Source of the DNA: Glebionis coronaria
Lineage: Eukaryota; Streptophyta; Magnoliopsida; Asterales; Asteraceae
DNA: 64,000 nucleotides
Direction: 5' to 3'
NCBI GenBank assembly: GCA_025667525.1
Contig: CM046876.1
Span: 26,685,224 to 26,749,223 of the forward strand
Shown: positions 57,781 through 64,000 of the stretch, piece by piece
How the letters are laid out: every line of letters begins with the position of its first letter
Numbering within the stretch: position 1 is the first letter of the stretch
Notes under the pieces: generated by a model
The model's input: the letters and a program-made list of their open reading frames with translations, nothing else
Told to the model about the DNA's origin: nothing
Databases searched by the model: none
Translations under genes and position numbers: made by a program

Positions 57781-59544
57781 GTTTAGGTGGTGAAGGAGGA
57801 TTTTCTAATTCAGCAAATCCTAATGTTCTAGTCTAACTTATTATAAAGTCATGCTTAAGAGCAATAAAAACTAGAACACACACAAAGGAAAGACACATAG
57901 GTTCAATTAGCACGTAAGAGGAAAGCTAAGAAAAACCTAATGGCTACAAAAGAAAAAGACTCCTAATGACATACAAAGTTCATCAAAGTAAACTATCATT
58001 AGTCATATATAGGAAGAGCCATTTAGCCAATTTAGAGAATGAGTATGAGACTATCACTAGAGGTGCTCAATTAAGGCTAAACACGACCATTTTTACGAGT
58101 TATACACCAACTCAACTTCCCACATGGAAGTAATTCAACCGTTAGGTCAAATTAAGATCCTAGTGCATAAATTCTCTAGTAGTCATTCTCAAGTTATACA
58201 AGATGTAATTCCAACATTTGCTTAATAAAGTTTAGCAAGGATGAAACTTGCATGGCGACACAATGCATGACCTAATGAGGGTTAAGAATGCACCATTGCA
58301 TATCTTATCAAACAAGTCTAGTTAAGGTTATTTACCTTAATAGAACTTGAGGCCAATAACTTTGAAGTGTATAAACAAAGTTTACACAAACCAAAGGAAC
58401 ACTCTTGATTGGTCTTTCGGAAATGACACATTTATAAATTGCATTGCAATGTAAATTACTTGAGTATTTCGGATGAAACATCCAAGTTATCAAACCGACT
58501 CTATTGTGCATTATAAGTAATTATTAAACAAAATATGTCTAACAATGTGAACAAGTAGATTCAATATAACACCATCAACACAAGTGTGAGTTATGATCCG
58601 ATGTATATTATTAATAAACCACATTCATGTCTACACTAAAAAACATGTCAGTTAGATTCGATAATGATACCAATCATAGTTTGAATAATGCATTGATATT
58701 TAATCGAAATCTTTCTTGATTCCCACAAACACTCTTTTAAGAAAAAATAGCTAAGATTTTCAAAGGGTGTTTCATGTTTTATAGTGAGACATTTATCTAC
58801 TTGAACTAATAACACAATGATCGAGTAAGACGACCTAAATCAATAGATTTGACAAGCTCCCAAAGCTTTCAAACCTAAAAGTGTTAAAGAATATCCCGAG
58901 GTGTACAAGATGTTTATGTAACATTTGTAAACTAAGAGATGTTAATCCTATATGCAATGCGCACATAATGTTGCAACTAAAATGCAAGAAATCTAGCATA
59001 CATCCTAATTAGGAAAAACTAGATACTAACAAATACCAAGCAAGGCACAAGAGACTAGACATATAAGCAATACTACTACAAATAGCAAGGAACACTTAAT
59101 AATGTCTACATATAATAATAACACACAAGGAAACACATACAAACAATTAGCTTAACACATAAAAGCATTCGTCCATGTTTTGAGTGTTAGATACAACAAA
59201 GTATTCATAGCTTGATTTTATTTGAAAATAGTCTTTGACCCATTTAAGAGTTAATTAAGTTTAACACTTTGTAAATATATCAATTTTCAAAGATATATCA
59301 CCAAGAGATGTCCAACTTAATAGAAAAGAGTAAAACACAAGTTTTACGACAAACTGACGCTCAATACTTTGGACAAAGTATGGAACTTAGAAACCATCCA
59401 AATTTTATAGTTTGAATAAAGGTTTAGAATCATCTTTAATTGAAAGAAAATTCAATTACATTCGAAATGACGGGTGGCACGACTTCTACGGACTTACGGT
59501 TGATTTTATATGATTTTTCAAAGTTTTCAAAAATCTGAGTCAGA

Positions 59545-59602
59545 TTGACTGCGGTTCCTTATTGATAAGGATCCGCGGGGAACAATAAAGAACCGCTGTC
59601 AG
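59545..59602. repeat. T-family hairpin module, T2 leader
   Basis: GCGGTTCCTTAT (59551) pairs with ATAAGGATCCGC two bases on. A complement GAACCGC at 59590 and GTCAGAGG follow. It lies about 380 bases downstream of the primer site. Confidence 0.75.
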
Positions 59603-59975
59603 AGGACAAAAAATGAGTTTTTGGCCAAAATCATTTGGTAACTTTTTGGAAGGACTTAGGACTCTAAAAAATCATTTTAGACACATAGAACTCGTATTTT
59701 AGAGTTAATTATGACACAAAATATTTTTATACTTCCAAACATGAAAAGATTTAATTCAAGCTATTATACAAAGTTTATTTAACACCATAACTTGTATGAA
59801 TAAAACAACAAAACACATTTCATACGTAATCACTCTTTATGAACAATTTGATACAAAGATCGTCTCTATTTTTAAAAACCGTTTTCATTTTTAAAAACCA
59901 TTTGTTTTGAAAAAGAGAGCAAAGATCGATCCAAGCTATAAAGTACAATATACTTCAAAGATCTTGAGTAACCTC

Positions 59976-59987
59976 GCTCTGATACCA
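59976..59987 (-). other. T2 primer binding site (initiator tRNA-Met type)
   Basis: The - strand reads TGGTATCAGAGC, two bases after the 5' LTR end, a perfect match to the usual plant site. Confidence 0.88.
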
Positions 59988-60064
59988 ATTGTAGAAACTA
60001 GAAGGGGGGGGGGGGGGTTGAATAGTTTCTAGTTAGTTTTCAAAACATTTTGGCTTAATCCACT

Positions 60065-60145
60065 GTGCGCGGTTCCTTATGTGTACCTGTGGTTCCTTAT
60101 CAATAAAGAACCGCCGGTCCACTTATGGAACCGCCGACAGTAGAC
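60065..60145. repeat. T-family hairpin module, T2 5' LTR
   Basis: GCGGTTC at 60068, complement at 60108 and 60128. The second forward word has decayed to TGTGGTTCC. Confidence 0.7.
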
Positions 60146-61438
60146 GATGCCATTTGTTACATGTTAAACATCAACAATCCTTTGTATCAAATTCTCGATC
60201 AAGCTTGACTAGATATGAGATGTGTTTGATTGAAAGATAAATACTACAAGTAAGTAAACACACAAACACATCAAATCAAGAGTACATCAAGTAATAGTCT
60301 AAACACTAAGCACACACGTACTAAGCATAAGCTTTTCCGCAACTAGGATGTTTAGACTAAGTGATGTACACTTGACTATAATCTAAACATGAAGCACACA
60401 CGTACTAAGCCTTAGCTTTTCCGCAACTTAGATGTTTAGATTATGATATGCACATAACACATAACAACAAGTATGCAACTATAAATATATCTAAAAAGGT
60501 AAAGACATAAATGTAAATGAAAGTACCGACACGATGATTTATAGTGGTTCGGTCACGAAGCTCCTCTTCGCCCTACTCCACTCCTCGAGTACACCTTACT
60601 CGAGAGTTACTTCACTAGTCAACAAACTCCTTAAGGTGGAGAAACCATACACAACGTCGCTTATCCAATTTCCGACTCTAAGCTAGAAGTCGAGTCCTAA
60701 TCTTAGGTAGGACCAATCTACACAACGTCGCCCACTTCACCATTTAACGACACAAGGCTAGATGTCGAGTTCTAATCAAAAGCTAGAACCAATCTTCACA
60801 ACTCTTCACTTTGAAGCTAAGTGAGAACTTCACACAACACAACTACTAATCACTTTAAAGCTAAGTGAGAACTCACAAGACACAACCACATCACTTTAGA
60901 GTTTAGTGAGAACTACCTAGACACAACCACATCACTTTAGAGTTTAGTGAGAACTACCAAGACACAACCTAATCTACCCACTAGTTATGTTTTATGGCCC
61001 AACATAACAAACCTTGTGTTTTATAGCCTAAACACATAAACCATATAGATCTAAGCACACAACACTTAGATCTATAACTCTAACACTATATCCAAGTACT
61101 AACAAGACTTGGGTCTACACAACTAACACCAAATCCAAGGATACCCATCACTTGGATATTCTACCCTTACAAACACATCCAAGTGTACCCACAACTTGGA
61201 TCTTCTACATATACATAGTAGGAAGACAATAATCATGACTTGATCTAGAGATATCTTCATCATGTTATGACTCTAGACACTAACACTTCACAAGGGTGAA
61301 AGTGTTCTTCTCATTGCTCTTGATGAGGCAAATGAGGAATGGGATATTGGAAGGTTTTTGTGTGTTTTTTGTGCAAGTAAAATGGAAGAGAATAGTCTTC
61401 TATTTATAGCCAACTCTTGCCTTGGAGAGCACCTTTTT

Positions 61439-61501
61439 ACCCAATGGATAAAAGAGTGGACTACCCATTGGATAAAAGAGTGGACTACCCATTGGATAAA
61501 A
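61439..61501. repeat. 24-bp tandem repeat in the T2 5' LTR
   Basis: Same array as 33517-33580, same copy number. Confidence 0.85.
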
Positions 61502-61618
61502 GGATGCACCTTATATTCTTGGAGCCCAATTCAAAATTTGAATTTTGAATTTATTAGTTTCCCTCCATCTTCTAGAAGCTTCTAGAAATCTTAAGTAAGC
61601 CTAAACCGGCTTGACTGC

Positions 61619-61690
61619 CCGCGGTTCTATATCTTCCCGCGGTTCGATATCACTAAGGAACCGCGTGTTCTATAAGAGAACCGCACGTCC
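61619..61690. repeat. T-family hairpin module, T2 5' LTR second site
   Basis: GCGGTTC at 61621 and 61639, complement GAACCGC at 61658 and 61678. Confidence 0.75.
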
Positions 61691-61867
61691 TTCTTGTCTT
61701 TCATGACGAATGTAATCTTCAAGGTGTCGAGAGAAGTATACATAAGTATGCTTGAATGATTACGAGTACCTTACACATTTTACATTATGTATTGCGAGTT
61801 ATACGTTTGTCATCACCAAAACATGAAGGGATCATCTTGATTAAACATCGTAATGTTTGCACTAACA

Positions 61868-64000
61868 GTCTTGAAGGAAAACGAGAGAAGAAACTCAAAA
61901 GAGAAGAAAAGAAGGAATCTTCAAGAAAACTCGACAAAGATAGAGATAGACCAAAAATGAACAAAAGGGACTCAATGGTCGCAGTTCGTTAAATAGGTCT
62001 GTGGTTCATTATCAATAATGAGCCGCTAGGTTATTTGAGGAACCGTGGACAGTGGGTGTCCAAAAACGATTTTTGACTCAAAAGAAAATCATTTGGTCAA
62101 ACAATTTAACATAGGATGTTAAATGGCTTGAGAGTCAATGCTTCGGATATGACTTTTAACAATTGCACTTGCAAGTTAAAATTACTTGAATATTTCAAAA
62201 GAAATATTTATGTTGTCAATCTTACTTGGAGAGGAATAACATTCCTTGACAACCGAGTGAGAAAATAAAGAAGAAAAGAAAGATCACAAGAACAACGAGA
62301 TCCAAGACCCAAAGACAAATCATGTTGAAAAAACATGAAAAGGAATACAAGATAATAAAGATCATACAAATATGTATGAAACACAAGCCTAAAACTTAAG
62401 CATAATTTTAATCTTAGTTACACTAGAATTCTAAGATTTGCTTAAATTATATGTCTTAGCAATAAGAAATCCTCATGCTTAAATGAAAGACAAGGTGGTG
62501 GCGGAATTTGGTGGTGAAGGCTTGGTGATAATCTTGTAATTCAACTCATCATATATATAAGACATGACAAGATGTTGATATTGACAACAATGACAATATG
62601 TTCCATGATACATGACATAATCATGTGATGGAGTAAGAACACAAAAGGGAAGTGGTGGAAAAAGAGAGTTTCCAAAATCAATATTCTTAGAAGGAGAAAA
62701 GATTTAATTTGGTGTGTTCTTTGGTGAATTTGGATTGAAAGAGATTTTAGAAAATAGTGGATAATCAAGGCTTTCATTTGTGAAAAATACATTTTGCTTT
62801 GGTGTGAAAGAGATTTCAAAATGCTTTGGGTTAAGAAGAGAAAGCACAAGATATTTTGGGAGTGACCAAAGGTTTGAAACAATGATTCCAAAGGGTGATG
62901 GAACAATTGGGAAATTTTGGAAAACCCGTTTTTAAAGGTGCCTGCCCGCGGTTCCTTTTCTCCACCGGCGGTTCCATATAGATATGGAGTCGCGGTCTCT
63001 AAAAAGAACCGCCCACAGAGGGTGTGTTTTGGGGGATAAGGGAATTTTTCCAATTCGGCAAATCCTAAGGTTCTAGTCTAACTTATCATAAAGTTATGCT
63101 AACGAGCAATAAAAACTAGAAGACACACAAAGGAAAAACATATAGGTTCAATAAGCACGTAGGAAGAAGGCTAAGAAAAACCTAATGGCTATAAAAGAAA
63201 AAGACTCCTAATGACATACAAAGTTCATCAAAGTAAACTATCATTAGTCATATTTAGGATGAGCCATTTAGCCAATTTAGAGAATGAGTATGAGACTATC
63301 ACTAGAGGTGCTCAATAAAGGCTAAGCACGACCTTTTTTACGAGTTATAAAATAACCCATCTTCCCACATGGAAGTAATTCAACCGTCAGGTCAAATTAA
63401 TATTCTAGTGCATAAATTCTCTAGTAGTCATTCTCAAGTTAGACAAAATATAATTCCTACATTTGTCTAATAAAGTGTAGCAATGATGAAAGTGTATGAC
63501 GACACAATGCACAACCTAATGAGGGTAAAGAATGCACCATTTCATATCTTGTCAAACAAGTCTAGTTAAGGTTAATTACCTTAGTAGAACTTGAGGTCAA
63601 ACACTTTGAAGTGTATAAACAACGTTTACACAAAACAAAGGAACACTCTTGATTGGTCTTTCGGAGATGACACATTTACAAATTGCATTGCAATGTAAAT
63701 TGCTTGAGTATTTCGGATAAAACATCCAAGTTGTCAAACTGACTCCATTGTGCATTATAAGCAATTATTAAACAAAATATGTCTAATAATTTGAACAAGT
63801 AGATTCAATATACCATCATCAACACAAGTTTGAGTTGTGATCCGATGTATATTATCAATAAACCACATTCATCTCTACACGCAAAAACATGTCAACTAGA
63901 TTCGATAATGATATTAATCATAATTTGAATAATGAATTGATATTTAATCAGAATCTTTCTTGATTCCCACAAACACTCCTTTAAGAGAAAATAACTAAGA
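61868..64000 (-). other. T1 internal region, right part
   Basis: It starts with the right target duplication of T2 (GTCTT) and continues the T1 sequence from 18577. It is non-coding as far as I can see. A 170-codon - strand frame (62541-63053) has no motif and is not kept in T2. Bases 63060-64000 match T2 57800-58760. T1 continues past the window end. Confidence 0.75.
62945..63020. repeat. T-family hairpin module, T1 internal
   Basis: GCGGTTC at 62948 and 62968, complement GAACCGC at 63006, and CCACAGAGG after it. It sits at the position homologous to the T2 module at 57705. A decayed module (GCAGTTCG, GAACCGTGG, ACAGTGGG) is at 61980-62060. Confidence 0.75.

Larger units (their letters stand above)
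57302..59975 (-). other. T2 internal region next to the 5' LTR
   Basis: 2.7 kb, AT-rich and non-coding. It is homologous to T1 from about 62840 to the window end. It carries two hairpin modules (57705-57780 and 59545-59602). The - strand frame at 57292-57477 does not continue in frame across the reconstructed insertion point of G2 and has no match in T1. Confidence 0.75.
18578..61867 (-). mobile_element. T2: complete LARD-like LTR element, host of E and G2
   Basis: The 3' LTR is 18578-19796 plus 33288-33945 (1877 bp once E is removed). The 5' LTR is 59990-61867 (1878 bp). The target duplication is ATCTT (18573-18577) against GTCTT (61868-61872), one mismatch. Internal DNA is 33946-36350 plus 57302-59989, about 5.1 kb after removing G2. 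It has an initiator-Met-type primer site (59976-59987) and a GGGGGAGAT polypurine tract (33946-33959). No gag or pol motif was found in any frame, so it needs proteins from another element. Superfamily is not decidable from LTR features alone. Confidence 0.87.
59990..61867 (-). repeat. T2 5' LTR
   Basis: 1878 bp. It begins (+ strand) TGTAGAAACTAGAA with a 14-base G run (60004-60017) and ends GTTTGCACTAACA. It differs from the split 3' LTR by roughly 2 percent by eye. A TATAAATA box lies on the - strand at 61401-61408. Two hairpin modules (60065-60145 and 61619-61690) and the 24-bp tandem repeat (61439-61501) are inside. Confidence 0.92.
15301..64000 (-). mobile_element. T1: outer LARD-like element, interrupted by T2
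   Basis: Only the flanks of the nest belong to T1: the truncated 3' LTR (15301-16743), the internal region (16744-18577) and more internal region (61873-64000). Bases 18578-61867 are the inserted T2. The parts of T1 line up with the corresponding parts of T2: for example, 18520-18577 followed by 61868 onward matches the continuous T2 stretch around 35395-35480, and 62480-64000 matches 36130 onward and 57590-58760. The 5' LTR and primer site of T1 must lie beyond the window. No coding frames are shared with T2. Confidence 0.82.

Noticed and set aside
61288..61509. Repetitive frame with HSFIQWVV units (also 33365-33586)
   Set aside because: Direct product of the 24-bp tandem repeat, whose length is a multiple of three.
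62541..63053. 170-codon frame on the - strand in T1 internal DNA
   Set aside because: No motif, biased composition (Leu, Ile, His, Phe), and the homologous T2 region does not keep it; it also runs through a hairpin module.

Overview
The window is plant nuclear DNA made almost entirely of LTR retrotransposons. I could support no host gene. The best guess for the source is an Asteraceae genome. This rests on the protein families: a SIRE-like Ty1/copia element with an extra ORF downstream of pol, and a Ty3/gypsy gag-pro protein with an N/Q-rich linker and FDPGI motifs. It is inference from memory of such proteins, not a search result. The local names G1, G2 (Tekay-type Ty3/gypsy), C1 to C5 (Ty1/copia), E (tRNA-Asp-primed Ty3/gypsy) and T1, T2 (non-coding LARD-like) are mine.

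Left part (1-15300): G1, + strand, leaves a decayed integrase (1-1884) and a 3.7 kb 3' LTR (1885-5614) that carries a MITE (3401-3655). G1 abuts the remnant of copia C1 (5615-7056). Next comes C2 (7195-12186, - strand), a decayed SIRE-like element with LTR, third-ORF remnant and RNase H tail. C3 (12187-14881, - strand) is a gag-only deletion derivative. C4 is a partial LTR (14882-15300).

Right part (15301-64000) is one nest. T1 (- strand, 5' end beyond the window) was entered by T2 (18578-61867, target duplication ATCTT/GTCTT). The 3' LTR of T2 was then split by E (19797-33282, duplication TACAT). The internal region of T2 was split by G2 (36351-57296, duplication GTTGA). G2 was split in turn by C5 (41537-50026, duplication CAAAG/TAAAG).

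Coding capacity: only C5 (complete pol; third ORF with one in-frame TAG) and E (1084-codon gag-pro, no reverse transcriptase or integrase) keep long frames. C3 retains a nonsense-ridden gag of the same family as C5, which lost most of its own gag. T1 and T2 appear non-coding. G1 and G2 share the same pol lesions, which points to spread as a non-autonomous family.

The most unusual signals are three: short G/C-rich words, one per family, scattered through LTRs, spacers and even coding linkers (GCGGTTC in T, CCCCTGC in C5/C3, GTCAGCG in C2); a 76-nt tRNA-like unit followed by a T-run inside both E LTRs; and a paired-hairpin structure in the E leader.
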